A DNA stretch of 64,000 bases. It comes from Sphingobacteriales bacterium 46-32 (GTDB lineage: Bacteria; Bacteroidota; Bacteroidia; Chitinophagales; Chitinophagaceae). How positions within the stretch are numbered: position 1 is the stretch's first letter; every line of letters starts with the position of its first letter. This document shows, piece after piece, positions 6,999 to 16,438 of this stretch. Under the pieces are notes generated by a model, which had not been told where the DNA came from, ran no database searches, and saw nothing but the letters and a program-made list of their open reading frames with translations. The stretch spans positions 1-64,000 of the forward strand of contig MKTY01000020.1 in NCBI GenBank assembly GCA_001898485.1, given 5' to 3'. Both the position numbers and the translations under genes were made by a program.

Positions 6999-7103
6999 TC
7001 TTACAAAATCCTTTATGCTTGCAAGCCAAAGAATCCAGTGTAAGGGTTAGTTAAGGCTCTGATATTTTTAAACTATTTCTTTTTCCATCTAAACTAAACT
7101 GCA

Positions 7104-8357
7104 ATGAAAAAAAGCCTTTTTTTCATAAAGGGTATTTTATGGCCCGTACTATATGCTTTTGCGCAGTCCCCACCGGAGAGCATTATGCCTCTCGCTGTCG
7201 GGGATTATGTACCAGATATAACTTTCAAAAACGTCACGAACTATAAATCATCTACAGCGAGATTATCTGACTTTAAAGGAAAATTAATCCTTCTTGATTT
7301 CTGGAGTAGCTGGTGCGGTTCCTGCCTTAGTCTGTTTCCTCACCTGGATTCATTACAACGAAAATTCAAAGACGAGTTGCAAATTATTCTCGTGAATACA
7401 AAAAGCCGAATATCAAAGGACGATGAAACGAAGATTACAAAAATTCTTGATCGTATAAGAAGCAGAACCGATAGCGAACTGAATATTCCTGTGGTGTATG
7501 ACTGTGAAAAGCTGGATGAATATTTTCCCTGCACAATCATTCCGCACGAAGTATGGATTGACAAGAACGGAAAGATAGCCGGTATTACGGATGCTGCCGA
7601 GGTAAATGCCGATAACATACAGGCATTGATAAACGGCAGAAAGGTGAAACTGAAACTCAAGAAAGACCTCCCTGACTTTGACCCTGCGAAGCCTTTATTT
7701 ATAAACGGCAACGGCGGCGACGGCAGTGAAATACTCTGCCGGTCTTTGGTAAGTTCAGCCATTGATGGAGTGAGCGGCGCAACCGGCATACGGCGAAGCG
7801 CAGATAAAGTAACCGGCTTCTACAGTATCAATCAATCGCTGTTGTCACTTACAAGAACGGCTTACAACAAAGAAATTCCCTATGAAAACAATCGGGTTTT
7901 TGTCAGCAATAAAGCGAAGTTCAATAAGGTTTACTGCTACGAATTGATTTTATACGATACAACCGTTGAGGCCATGTTCGGCTTTTTGAAAGACGATCTC
8001 AAAAGGTATTTCAATATATCGGTAAAAAAGGAAAAAAGAAAAATGCGTTGCCTTGTGCTGAAAGCAGCCCTCCCTGCAAAGAATACTGCTGCCGACAGGC
8101 TCCCTGATTTAGATATTGAAGAAGCCAGTTTGCGCAAACACATTTACAATTATCCTCCTTCTTTTGTGGCAAACCTGTTAAATGATTATAGCGCAATCCC
8201 GATCATAGATGAAACCAATTTTTCTAAAAATATCTCCATTGATCTTCCTTTCTCTTTGACTGATATAGCCGGATTGCAAGCTGCTTTTAAAAAAATTGGC
8301 TTTGAACTGAAAGAAGAGAATAGAGAACTGGAAGTGATTCTTATCAAGGACAATTAA
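7104..8357 (+). CDS. TlpA-like exported thioredoxin (redoxin) protein
   Basis: The 417-residue protein has an N-terminal signal sequence (about 1-20) and a redoxin domain (about 30-170). It has a W-C-G-S-C active site, Cys71 and Cys74, a preceding L-L-D-F-W strand and a G-K-I-A-G segment near 150. The remaining 240 residues have no motif I know; the end (about 375-417) resembles a small STN-like fold. Periplasmic thiol-disulfide proteins of this type often precede SusC/SusD genes in Bacteroidota. Its leader ends in AACTGCA just before ATG, as does that of the following SusC gene 53 bp downstream, suggesting a common transcript. Substrate unknown. Confidence 0.8.
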   Translation: MKKSLFFIKGILWPVLYAFAQSPPESIMPLAVGDYVPDITFKNVTNYKSSTARLSDFKGKLILLDFWSSWCGSCLSLFPHLDSLQRKFKDELQIILVNTKSRISKDDETKITKILDRIRSRTDSELNIPVVYDCEKLDEYFPCTIIPHEVWIDKNGKIAGITDAAEVNADNIQALINGRKVKLKLKKDLPDFDPAKPLFINGNGGDGSEILCRSLVSSAIDGVSGATGIRRSADKVTGFYSINQSLLSLTRTAYNKEIPYENNRVFVSNKAKFNKVYCYELILYDTTVEAMFGFLKDDLKRYFNISVKKEKRKMRCLVLKAALPAKNTAADRLPDLDIEEASLRKHIYNYPPSFVANLLNDYSAIPIIDETNFSKNISIDLPFSLTDIAGLQAAFKKIGFELKEENRELEVILIKDN

Positions 8358-8409
8358 AACACTCCCCAAATCTCTTTCACCATTTATTTACTTATAAAAC
8401 TTAACTGCA

Positions 8410-11400
8410 ATGAGAAAAACAAAATACTTCTTACTAATGATACTGCTGATTGCGTATCAGTTAAACCTGCAAGCTCAAAACGAAACAGTTGTTACCGGCA
8501 AAACAATAGATGCCGACACAAAGCAAGAAATAGCCGGTGTGACCATAAGCAGCAAGAGATTTGAGACGGTCAGTAATAGCGACGGCACGTTTAAAATCTC
8601 TGTACAAGCCGGTAATGATACACTCACACTCACACATACAGGTTACCAGCCAAATCGTATTCCTGTAGACAATAATCTTTCTTTCCTTGTCATTGAACTT
8701 AGCAAAAAAGAAAATGTGTTAGGCGAAGTAACAGTTAGTACAGGTCTCCAGCAAATACCGAGAGAAAGGGCTACCGGGTCATTCGATCTTATTGACAACA
8801 AGACACTAAACTTTCAGACAGGCAGTAACATACTTGATCGGTTGAATGGAATTGCCAGCGGAGTTTTGTTTGACAATACGAAGATAAAATCCGGCAATAA
8901 AAAATATGGTTTCTCTATCAGGGGATTAAGCACCATCAACGGCTTGCAGGACCCTTTAATTATCGTTGACAATTTTCCGTATGAAGGTGATATTAATAAT
9001 ATCAATCCCAACGATATTGAATCCATCAGCCTCCTTAAAGATGCTGCGGCAGCTTCGATATGGGGAACAAGGGCAGGCAATGGCGTGATAGTGATAACTA
9101 CAAAAAAGGGAAGGTTTAATCAGCCGTTAAAAATTGAATTAAATACAAACGTGATAGTTGTCGCAAAGCCTGATTTGTATTCACTGCCTCAGATTAGCTC
9201 AACCGATTATATAGATGTCGAGCAATTTTTATACAATAAAGGGGCATTCGGTTCATTAATCAATGATCCTTCACAAACTGCTTTATCACCCGCCCTGGAA
9301 ATTTTTATTAAACGTGCAGGCGGGCAAATATCTGCTGCTGATTCTGCATCTGCCATCAATGCAATTAAAAGTATTGATGCCCGTGCCGATTATCTGAAGT
9401 ATGTGTATCAGGCGGCAGTTACCCAGATTTATTCACTTAATGTTCGGGGAGGGAGTGGCAATATGACCTATTTCATTTCCGGCGGTTATGACAAAGGTAT
9501 TGGGCATCTAAATGAAAAATCTGACAGGGCTACTTTGCGTCTTGAAAACACCTACAAGCCACTGCAAAACCTGCAATTGTCTTTGAGCGTTATTTATACC
9601 AGCACAATTTCTAAAAGCGGAAAAACTGGATATAACGAGAGTGGAATAAAAATAGGGAACCGCTTTGTACCATATATCAGCTTAGCTGATAAAAATGGCA
9701 ATCAGCTGCCAGTGGCATCCAACTACAGGGATGGTTACACGGACACGGCAGGAAGCGGAAAGCTTCTTAATTGGAAGTATTACCCATTGGAAGATTACAA
9801 ACACAATACTACTAAAAGCAATGGGCAATCTTTTGTTGCGAGGTTTGGATTGCAGTATCAGCTTATAAAAGAACTCAGTGTGGATATAAAATATCAATAC
9901 GAAAGAGATCAACTGTCCTCACGCAACTTAGCCGATATTGAGAGTTATAGTACAAGGAACATGATTAACCTTTTCAGTCAGATAGATCAAAGCACAGGTC
10001 TTGTTTCATACGCCGTACCCTATGGGAGCATTTTGAACCGCTCCGGCAGCTTACTAAAGGCGCATAATGTGCGGGGGCAGCTAAATTTTACCAAAGTATT
10101 AAATGAACATAGCATTAACGCTATCGCAGGGACAGAACTCCGGGAAACCCGTAGTGAAACAGATGCTAATACTATTTATGGATATAGTGATGACCTGCTT
10201 ACCACAGCGACCGTAGATTTTTTGCATGAGCATCCAACATATATTAACGGGTCTTATGGTTTTATTCCTGATGGTATTGACTTATCGGAGAGGTATAACC
10301 GGTTTGTTTCATTATTTGCCAACGCTGCCTATACCTATAAAAATAAATATACGTTGTCAGGAAGTTTGAGAAGGGATGCGTCCAATCTTTTTGGTGTAAA
10401 CACTAATGATAAATGGAAACCTTTCTGGTCTGCCGGAATAGCATGGGATATTGTCAAAGAAGGCTTTTACAAATCTTCTCTTTTTCCCTATTTAAGATTA
10501 AGAGCGACTTACGGTGCAAGCGGAAATGTAGATCAGTCCAAATCAGCCGTAACTGTAATAACGTACATGGGTACGTTTTCTTATACAAATTTTCCTTATG
10601 CACGGGTAAGTCAGTTCTCCAACCCCGATCTAAGATGGGAAAAAGTTAATACCCTGAATTTTGGAATTGATTTTTCCTTAAAAAAGCAAATTGTTTCGGG
10701 GAGTATCGAATATTACCGGAAAAACGGAACAGATTTATTTGGGCCTTCTCCCATAGACTATACGGCTGGAACAATGAGCAATATCCTTACTCAGAATATT
10801 GCCAATATGAAATCAAATGGAGTGGAAATTTCGCTGCAATCTAAAAATATTGATCGGGCTATTAAATGGTTCACGACGCTGCTGTTCAGTTATAATCTGA
10901 GTAAGACGACAGCCTATTATGCAGCGGAAGGTCAGAAATTCAGGCCCGGCTATGGCCGAGATATTTCACCTATAGTTGGAAAGCCCCTTTACTCCATTCT
11001 CAGCTACAGGTGGGGAGGATTAGACCCTGCCACAGGAAATCCCAGGGGCTACTTAAATAAAGACCTAAGCACCAATTACCTCGCCATCTTCAATTCGATA
11101 ACAAGCCCTGATAGTCTGGTTTACAGCGGACCCGCAACTCCGAAATATTTTGGCTCCATTATTAATACGGTTAACTGGAAAGGGTTTTCAATAACGGCAT
11201 CCATATCCTATAAGCTCGGCTATTACTTTCGGAGATCATCTATTGACTACGGCAATCTCTTTTCTAATGGTATTGGTCATCCGGATTTTTCGAAAAGATG
11301 GAAGCAGCCGGGAGATGAACAGTTTACTAATATTCCTTCGATGTCATATCCTGCCAATTCAAGAAGAAATCAGTTTTATCTGCTTTCGGAAGCCACCGTT

Positions 11401-11619
11401 TCTAAAGGAGATCATGTGCGCCTCCAGTTTATAAATCTTGCTTACGATTTTGCAAGCGACAAAAAAGCAGGAAATTTCTTCACATCCCTACAGCTATATT
11501 TTAATGCCAGCAATCTGGGTCTTCTATGGAAAGCAAATAAGGAAGGGATTGACCCTGATTTTCCATCTTCCATTCCTTCTTCCAAAACGTATGCAGTTGG
11601 CATCAGAACTACTTTCTAA
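8410..11619 (+). CDS. SusC/RagA-family TonB-linked outer membrane protein
   Basis: The 1069-residue protein has a signal peptide (1-22), a carboxypeptidase-regulatory-like beta-sandwich domain (about 28-95), a TonB plug with the family motifs (S-I-R-G-L-S-T near 177, D-P-L-I-I-V-D-N, N-D-I-E-S-I-S-L-L-K-D-A-A-A near 205, G-V-I-V-I-T-T-K-K-G) and a long beta barrel ending in Phe. It imports an oligomeric ligand (glycan or peptide) through the outer membrane with the SusD lipoprotein encoded 18 bp downstream, powered by TonB-ExbBD. No glycoside hydrolase is linked, so a sugar substrate is not indicated; the redoxin neighbour hints at another type of cargo. Confidence 0.95.
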   Translation: MRKTKYFLLMILLIAYQLNLQAQNETVVTGKTIDADTKQEIAGVTISSKRFETVSNSDGTFKISVQAGNDTLTLTHTGYQPNRIPVDNNLSFLVIELSKKENVLGEVTVSTGLQQIPRERATGSFDLIDNKTLNFQTGSNILDRLNGIASGVLFDNTKIKSGNKKYGFSIRGLSTINGLQDPLIIVDNFPYEGDINNINPNDIESISLLKDAAAASIWGTRAGNGVIVITTKKGRFNQPLKIELNTNVIVVAKPDLYSLPQISSTDYIDVEQFLYNKGAFGSLINDPSQTALSPALEIFIKRAGGQISAADSASAINAIKSIDARADYLKYVYQAAVTQIYSLNVRGGSGNMTYFISGGYDKGIGHLNEKSDRATLRLENTYKPLQNLQLSLSVIYTSTISKSGKTGYNESGIKIGNRFVPYISLADKNGNQLPVASNYRDGYTDTAGSGKLLNWKYYPLEDYKHNTTKSNGQSFVARFGLQYQLIKELSVDIKYQYERDQLSSRNLADIESYSTRNMINLFSQIDQSTGLVSYAVPYGSILNRSGSLLKAHNVRGQLNFTKVLNEHSINAIAGTELRETRSETDANTIYGYSDDLLTTATVDFLHEHPTYINGSYGFIPDGIDLSERYNRFVSLFANAAYTYKNKYTLSGSLRRDASNLFGVNTNDKWKPFWSAGIAWDIVKEGFYKSSLFPYLRLRATYGASGNVDQSKSAVTVITYMGTFSYTNFPYARVSQFSNPDLRWEKVNTLNFGIDFSLKKQIVSGSIEYYRKNGTDLFGPSPIDYTAGTMSNILTQNIANMKSNGVEISLQSKNIDRAIKWFTTLLFSYNLSKTTAYYAAEGQKFRPGYGRDISPIVGKPLYSILSYRWGGLDPATGNPRGYLNKDLSTNYLAIFNSITSPDSLVYSGPATPKYFGSIINTVNWKGFSITASISYKLGYYFRRSSIDYGNLFSNGIGHPDFSKRWKQPGDEQFTNIPSMSYPANSRRNQFYLLSEATVSKGDHVRLQFINLAYDFASDKKAGNFFTSLQLYFNASNLGLLWKANKEGIDPDFPSSIPSSKTYAVGIRTTF

Positions 11620-11637
11620 AAAATAAAATTGTATAAA

Positions 11638-12999
11638 ATGAAACATACTTATAAAATATTGGTTTTTGTCATGTTGGTTCTTGTCTTCCTTATGCCCTCG
11701 TGTAAAAAGTATTTGGATAAGAAGCCGGATAAAGCGTTACAAGTTCCAAACTCACTTAGCGATTTACAGGCACTGTTGGATGATGGATATTTATTAAATG
11801 GGACAAATGGAGTATCTTTTGATGAGGCTTCGGCGGACGATTATTATGTTCCGGATGACTTATATAACGATCTCTCAGTTAATAATCGCAATGCTTACTT
11901 GTGGCGGAACACGGATTATACAAACTACCCTAATGACTGGGGTTACATATACAACGTGGTAAACATTGCCAATATAGTTTTGGACAATGTTCAAGAAATA
12001 GCAATAACGGCATTGAATAAAAATGAATGGAATAATATAAAAGGATCGGCATTGTTCCATAGGTCATTTGCATTCCTTCAGGGAGCGTCTATATTTTGTA
12101 AGGCTTATGACGATAATACCTCGGCACAAGACTATGGCTTAGTTTTAAGGCTCACTTCTGACATAACCTTGCCATCCGTTCGAGCGAGTGTAAAAGATAC
12201 CTACAACAGGATAATTGAAGATCTGAAGTCTGCCGTCCCTTTATTGCCTGATTTACCTGTGCATGTTTTACGTCCTTCTAAGAACTCAGCCTATGCGTTA
12301 CTGGCAAGGACTTATTTATCTATGCGTAAATACGATAGCTGCGCAAAATATGCTAACCTGTCTTTATTGATCAAAAGTGAATTAATAAACTATAATGCCG
12401 TTGACGTCACAGCCTTTGTGCCTTTTGAACGCTTCAACGCTGAGGTGCAATTTTACAATATAATCAACCAGCCCAATTACGCAAGCATTGATCCCTATTA
12501 TGCACGAGTAGATTCCTTGTTGTATAGCAGCTATGCCAGCGATGATTTAAGAAAGGAAGCGTTCTTCTATCAATCATTTCCTGGCTATACTTTTAAAGGC
12601 AGTTATAGCCCTTACCAACTCTTTACGGGCATTGCAACCGATGAAGTGTACCTGATGAGGGCAGAAAGTTATGCAAGGTTGGGTGATAAAGATGCAGCCC
12701 TCTCTGATCTGAATACTCTCCTTGTGAAAAGATGGAGGACAGGTACTTTTGTTCCTGTGGCCGCCTCAACTGCCAATGAAGCGTTAGGTATTATTTTAAT
12801 AGAACGAAGAAAGCAACTGCTTTTTAGAAACCTTCGCTGGATGGACATTAAAAGGCTAAATAAAGAGGGAGCCAATATAGTTCTTAAAAGAATAATAAGC
12901 GGAGAAACGTATCTGCTACAGCCCAATGACAATAAATATGCGCTTTCACTACCTGCTGATATTATTAATATGACAGGTATGCAACAGAATCCCTATTGA
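11638..12999 (+). CDS. SusD/RagB-family surface lipoprotein
   Basis: Translation from ATG 11638 gives 453 residues (a TTG three codons upstream is less likely). The signal peptide ends in a lipobox L-M-P-S-C with Cys22. TPR-like helices follow, and the typical SusD C-terminal segment with E-V-Y-L-M-R-A-E (about 345) and R-R-K-Q-L-L-F-R-N-L-R-W-M-D-I-K-R (about 395). SusD proteins cap the SusC barrel and bind the ligand. The protein is at the short end of the family, which often has 480-600 residues. A strong hairpin terminator follows 24 bp after the stop. Confidence 0.93.
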   Translation: MKHTYKILVFVMLVLVFLMPSCKKYLDKKPDKALQVPNSLSDLQALLDDGYLLNGTNGVSFDEASADDYYVPDDLYNDLSVNNRNAYLWRNTDYTNYPNDWGYIYNVVNIANIVLDNVQEIAITALNKNEWNNIKGSALFHRSFAFLQGASIFCKAYDDNTSAQDYGLVLRLTSDITLPSVRASVKDTYNRIIEDLKSAVPLLPDLPVHVLRPSKNSAYALLARTYLSMRKYDSCAKYANLSLLIKSELINYNAVDVTAFVPFERFNAEVQFYNIINQPNYASIDPYYARVDSLLYSSYASDDLRKEAFFYQSFPGYTFKGSYSPYQLFTGIATDEVYLMRAESYARLGDKDAALSDLNTLLVKRWRTGTFVPVAASTANEALGIILIERRKQLLFRNLRWMDIKRLNKEGANIVLKRIISGETYLLQPNDNKYALSLPADIINMTGMQQNPY

Positions 13000-13023
13000 T
13001 TATTGCCATAGTGCAAGGATATT

Positions 13024-13056
13024 AAAAGAGGCTGCCGAAACCCGGCAGCCTCTTTT
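13024..13056. terminator. Bidirectional terminator between SusD and DUF6520 genes
   Basis: A perfect 14-bp stem (13024-13037 with 13043-13056; GC-rich core GAGGCTGCCG) with a 5-nt loop has A- and T-runs at its ends. It separates the plus-strand SusD gene from the convergent minus-strand small protein gene and should work in both directions. Confidence 0.85.
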
Positions 13057-13068
13057 CGTGGTTTGTAC

Positions 13069-13407
13069 TTAATTTCTATTTGCGACACTGGCATTTGCAC
13101 CACTTACGGTAGGAAGCCCACTACCGTCCAAAGGAACAGAAGTCGGATGGCCGGAGGAATTTGTAGTGTTGATGATTTTACATCCTTTTACACTACCAGA
13201 CGGACAACTGAAAGCATTGTAATCATTTAATGTTGACAGTTGCTGCCATTTGTTCATATCATTTTCTTCTCCGGCAGCACCGGTAAATTTATAATAGTAG
13301 TCGGTGAAATTACCGGACTGTTTACTGTTTTGAGAAGGGGCTTTGGTAAAGGCAACTGCTGTAAAGGCAATTGCTACGGCAATAATGCCAAAAAAATATC
13401 TTTTCAT
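13069..13407 (-). CDS. DUF6520-like small exported protein
   Basis: I start this 112-residue protein at M-K-R-Y-F-F-G (ATG ending at 13407), because the upstream 20 codons lack secretory character. A signal peptide (about 1-22, ending in A-F-T-K-A) is followed by a Tyr-rich Y-Y-Y-K-F motif, one Cys pair in a C-P-S-G-S-V-K-G-C segment, and a Gly/Ser-rich tail. The layout matches the small DUF6520-type proteins often found beside MauE-like and AraC genes in Bacteroidota. Function is unknown; the two cysteines could form a disulfide made by the adjacent MauE/redoxin system. Confidence 0.65.
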   Translation of the reverse strand: MKRYFFGIIAVAIAFTAVAFTKAPSQNSKQSGNFTDYYYKFTGAAGEENDMNKWQQLSTLNDYNAFSCPSGSVKGCKIINTTNSSGHPTSVPLDGSGLPTVSGANASVANRN

Positions 13408-13510
13408 AAAAAATGTTTTGGTTATATAGTTATTGATTCTTCGTTTGATACCACTTAACGCTGTCAAATGGATCGGATTGTTTGGTGATAATTATGTTCC
13501 CTTTCGGGAA

Positions 13511-13951
13511 CTATGTAGGGGCTTCTCCTCTAATCCTCATTATGAAACGCCGTCTTGCCAATATGATTCCTGTGCCAGATAGTATAACAAAAAATAAATT
13601 AAATAAAACGTGCTGTGGCCAGGTAAGGTCTTTCAATACGCCTCCGCAGCTACAAGGTAGATTTGGTGTGAACAGAATCATGTAGATGAGGTACGCAGTA
13701 AGGATTATTAATAACAGCAATGAGGCATACAGTCCTTTGATGCGTAAGGCAGGAATAAAAAGCAATATTACAATCACGAGTTCCAAAAAAGGTAAAGCCC
13801 ATGCTATGAAACCTGCGAATGGTTTTAATAAAGGAGAGACAGACAATACTTCTTTAAAACTCCGATACTCAATAAACTTGCTGATTGCTGTGTAAAGCAG
13901 AAGGAGCAAGAGGATTGCACTGATAATATCTATAACGGCTGTTCTTTTCAT
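13511..13951 (-). CDS. MauE/DoxX-like four-helix membrane protein
   Basis: From ATG 13951 (the TTG two codons upstream is unlikely) the 146-residue protein has four hydrophobic helices (about 6-25, 45-67, 72-92, 112-132) and the P-C-S-C-G-G motif before the last helix that typifies methylamine-utilisation MauE relatives. These proteins pass electrons or support disulfide formation across the membrane. It is encoded between the DUF6520 protein and the AraC regulator, all on the minus strand, and may serve the redoxin or the Cys-containing DUF6520 protein. Confidence 0.82.
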   Translation of the reverse strand: MKRTAVIDIISAILLLLLLYTAISKFIEYRSFKEVLSVSPLLKPFAGFIAWALPFLELVIVILLFIPALRIKGLYASLLLLIILTAYLIYMILFTPNLPCSCGGVLKDLTWPQHVLFNLFFVILSGTGIILARRRFIMRIRGEAPT

Positions 13952-14118
13952 CGTCAAAAAACTTTTGGTCTGTTCGCTGATTAAAGATCAGCAACATTAT
14001 CAGGATGGAAATTGTCATTTTAGGGCATTTTTAGTTGTCAATTTAGGGAATGGTGATTATCGGAAGTAAAAGATTAAGACAATCCACTTATAACAATAGT
14101 AAAAGAGAAGTGGTCTTT

Positions 14119-15114
14119 TCATTTTTTCTTTTTGCTATGCTGACCACCAGGGGAAATACCATATTTCTTTTTAAATCTTCTTATAAAATTTGCTGTATCG
14201 GAAAACCCTATCACTTGGGTAACTTCAAATACTGGCAGCTTTTTATCATTTAATAATCGCCTCGCCCATTCTAATCTTTCATCGTTAATAAACTGCGGAA
14301 CAGTTTTGCCTGTAAGACTTTTGAACTGTTTTGTAAGTGTCTTTGGAGAAATATGGAAATCGGATGCGAGTTGATTTAAACCGCCGAGTTTTGCGTCTCC
14401 GAGATTGGACAAAATATATTCTCTCACTGCAAAAGATTTTTCCCTGGCGGATAAATATATTCTGGATGCCGGGCTTCCAAGTTTATATTGCTCGTTATAT
14501 AATGCCAATATTTCAAGAATGTATTGCCGCAAAGCAAAATCCAATGCAGCTCCTTTCTTATGCAGTCGCTCCATTCTTTTTAATATCCTCCAAACACTAT
14601 GAGGCAAAGGAAAACTCGTAAGCAATGTGCCGCTTTCAACTCTTTTGGATAAGCGAGTAACTATTTCCTGCATTTGTGAATGCTCGTCAGCCATCCCCTT
14701 CAGGAAATTCTTAGGCAAAACAATATAGAGCAATGTGTAATCTTCAATGCGCAGGCTCACTTTATGAGTTCCGGTTGGTAAATAAAAAATATTGTAAGTA
14801 TTTGCCAGCGTATTGACCTTGCCATGCCCTGAAAGATGGCCGACCAGGTTGCCTTTCAAAAATAATGCTATGCAAATTGATGGTTCATTTACAGCTATAT
14901 CTAAATACCCTTCCTTTTTGACCAAAAATGTCCAAAGCTCTATCCAATAATCATCTCCGCTAATAGATTGTATTATAAAATCGCCCAGGTCACATCTTGT
15001 GCGGTTACATTCAGCAAAGGAAATGCTGTATTTAAATTCAGCAGGACAGGTATGAGTGATCTGTAAATTCTTACATAGTTCCGGAGGGAAGTGAATTTTC
15101 AAGGGTGACAGCAT
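14119..15114 (-). CDS. AraC-family transcriptional regulator
   Basis: The 331-residue regulator has a beta-rich N-terminal sensing domain (about 1-150; motif A-N-T-Y-N-I-F-Y-L-P), a linker, and a C-terminal AraC DNA-binding domain (about 225-325). Its two HTH motifs are L-N-Q-L-A-S-D-F-H-I-S-P-K-T-L and the signature F-S-D-T-A-N-F-I-R-R-F-K-K-K-Y-G-I-S-P. The tail is basic. Upstream of its start are two 23-bp direct repeats 42 bp apart, a possible autoregulatory site. Likely targets are the adjacent MauE/DUF6520 genes or the SusCD operon. Confidence 0.9.
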   Translation of the reverse strand: MLSPLKIHFPPELCKNLQITHTCPAEFKYSISFAECNRTRCDLGDFIIQSISGDDYWIELWTFLVKKEGYLDIAVNEPSICIALFLKGNLVGHLSGHGKVNTLANTYNIFYLPTGTHKVSLRIEDYTLLYIVLPKNFLKGMADEHSQMQEIVTRLSKRVESGTLLTSFPLPHSVWRILKRMERLHKKGAALDFALRQYILEILALYNEQYKLGSPASRIYLSAREKSFAVREYILSNLGDAKLGGLNQLASDFHISPKTLTKQFKSLTGKTVPQFINDERLEWARRLLNDKKLPVFEVTQVIGFSDTANFIRRFKKKYGISPGGQHSKKKK

Positions 15115-15748
15115 AGAATTAAGGTTTCGACACTGATGCGATAAAGTTTTTTACCCGCTATCTAACCAATCCTTAAACTTTGTGGGTATTTGTGATGCTA
15201 CCTGTAACCAATCCCTAAACTTTATGGCCACTGAATAAATGGCAATTCAATTCAAAATTAAAAACGGCTGATCGTAAGAGAATATACTGATGAATCTTTA
15301 CACATCGGCTATCAGGCAGTTCACATAAAATTTGCTGTTACTGGATTTTTTGGTGCGATTCTTATACTCTATATCCCATAAATCAAAATCATTTCACGTC
15401 TCTAAAGTTTAGCCAACATATAATTACATAGGATTTACTGCTGTAAATCACTCTTCCGGTAATAGGTTGCCCGTTCTCCAACCAATTTCACATCGGCTAT
15501 ACGCCCTTTTGCATAAAAAATTTAGAATTTTCCAAGAATCTTGCAAGATTTACCCGGTTAAGAAGTAGCATGAATATGTGTCAGCAGCAGAACATTTACA
15601 AATACTACCCCCATTATTTCCTGTTACTGCTGATTTCTTTGGATGTTCTCCATAATCACGACATTATATTTTATGATTAGTAGAAGCGGTTCTATTGAAA
15701 CAGCTTTGTAATCCACCTATATAAAACTCTTAAACCAAACTATACCCT
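15115..15748. other. AT-rich non-coding region with short direct repeats
   Basis: No coding signal is seen in these 634 bp. A 23-bp sequence occurs at 15163-15185 and 15205-15227 with two mismatches, spaced 42 bp (four helical turns), within about 115 bp upstream of the AraC gene. A looser repeat built on CACATCGGCTAT occurs at 15301-15312 and 15489-15500, each followed after a short variable stretch by an ATAAAA segment. The first pair is a candidate AraC operator; the second has no obvious role. This region marks the left limit of the 15.7-34.7 kb gene island. Confidence 0.55.
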
Positions 15749-15970
15749 ATGAGTGCTTCTAAACTTCCAGATCGAACCAATTCAATTAAGCCTTACAGCA
15801 AAAAGGAATTAACGGTCATGTATAATGTAAGCAAAAAGACGATGACCAGATGGCTAAAGCCACATCTTCCGAAAATCGGCAAAAGAGAAGGTCGTTACTA
15901 CAACGTCAGACAAATTCAAATCATCTTTGATTTATTTGGCCTACCAGATTGCCTGGATAATGCAGCCTGA
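15749..15970 (+). CDS. Small HTH protein, copy 1
   Basis: This 73-residue protein shares a pattern with the protein at 16149: K-P-Y, then Y-N-V-S-K-K-T-M-T-R-W-L (a recognition-helix-like segment at about 29-40), G-K-R-E-G-R-Y-Y, and a closing F-G-L-P. The fold suggested is a small winged HTH of the MerR/excisionase type. It opens the long plus-strand island and probably regulates it. Two divergent copies in a row suggest an ancient duplication with distinct sites. There is no integrase nearby, so a true excisionase role is not supported. Confidence 0.65.
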   Translation: MSASKLPDRTNSIKPYSKKELTVMYNVSKKTMTRWLKPHLPKIGKREGRYYNVRQIQIIFDLFGLPDCLDNAA

Positions 15971-16036
15971 TTCTTATCCGTCTATAATTCACATGGTTTC
16001 ACGGAAAACACATTTTTCCTTTTGTGGGTATTCAAT

Positions 16037-16110
16037 GTCCAAATGATACCAAATGTGACCCAAACGAACCCAAAGTGGGACAGTGGGTCATTTGACCGAT
16101 AGTATGTTTG
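16037..16110 (+). promoter_or_regulatory. Operator-like repeats and promoter of the second HTH gene
   Basis: CCAAATG occurs at 16039-16045 and 16049-16055 (period 10). Two CCCA and two TGGG blocks then form nested inverted symmetry between about 16059 and 16087, and AAATGTGACCCA is mirrored by TGGGTCATTT. Directly downstream, TATGTTTG at 16103-16110 exactly matches the TAnnTTTG -7 consensus, 38 bp before the ATG at 16149. The arrangement looks like an operator overlapping the promoter of the island, perhaps bound by the HTH proteins beside it. Confidence 0.5.
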
Positions 16111-16148
16111 TACTCACAAGCGATAAGCAATAAAATTTTTCCGAACCT

Positions 16149-16412
16149 ATGGCAAAACATGAACCTAAAAAGTATTTCGATGAAAAAGGAAAACTTATCA
16201 TTAAGCCTTACCGGATCATTGACCTTGCGGCCATCTTCGATGTTAACCGGAAAACCATGCGCCGGTGGATGAATAATTTTCCCGGCGAGCTTGGCAAACG
16301 GGACGGCAAATATTTTTCCATCAACCAGGTTGAGTTTATGATCGCTCAATTCGGACTGCCCAGGAAGATAGAGATGACTATCACAGAAGGGCAACTAAAT
16401 AAAGCTGCCTGA
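16149..16412 (+). CDS. Small HTH protein, copy 2
   Basis: The 87-residue protein is a paralogue of the 73-residue protein upstream. It shares K-P-Y-R-I-I-D-L-A-A-I-F-D-V followed by K-T-M-R-R-W-M, G-K-R-D-G-K-Y-F and F-G-L-P. The N-terminus is longer and charged. The helix-turn-helix reading is based on pattern only. It is preceded by a strong-looking -7 box and an operator-like repeat cluster, and starts the near-continuous run of plus-strand genes to 34665, so it may control the island. Confidence 0.65.
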   Translation: MAKHEPKKYFDEKGKLIIKPYRIIDLAAIFDVNRKTMRRWMNNFPGELGKRDGKYFSINQVEFMIAQFGLPRKIEMTITEGQLNKAA

Positions 16413-16438
16413 TTTTAGAATCATCACAAACAGTAACT

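Noticed and set aside
6756-7043. A 95-codon frame in the redoxin upstream region
   Set aside because: Its sequence runs through two strongly base-paired elements, has no protein-like pattern or conserved motif, and is better explained by the structured non-coding region.
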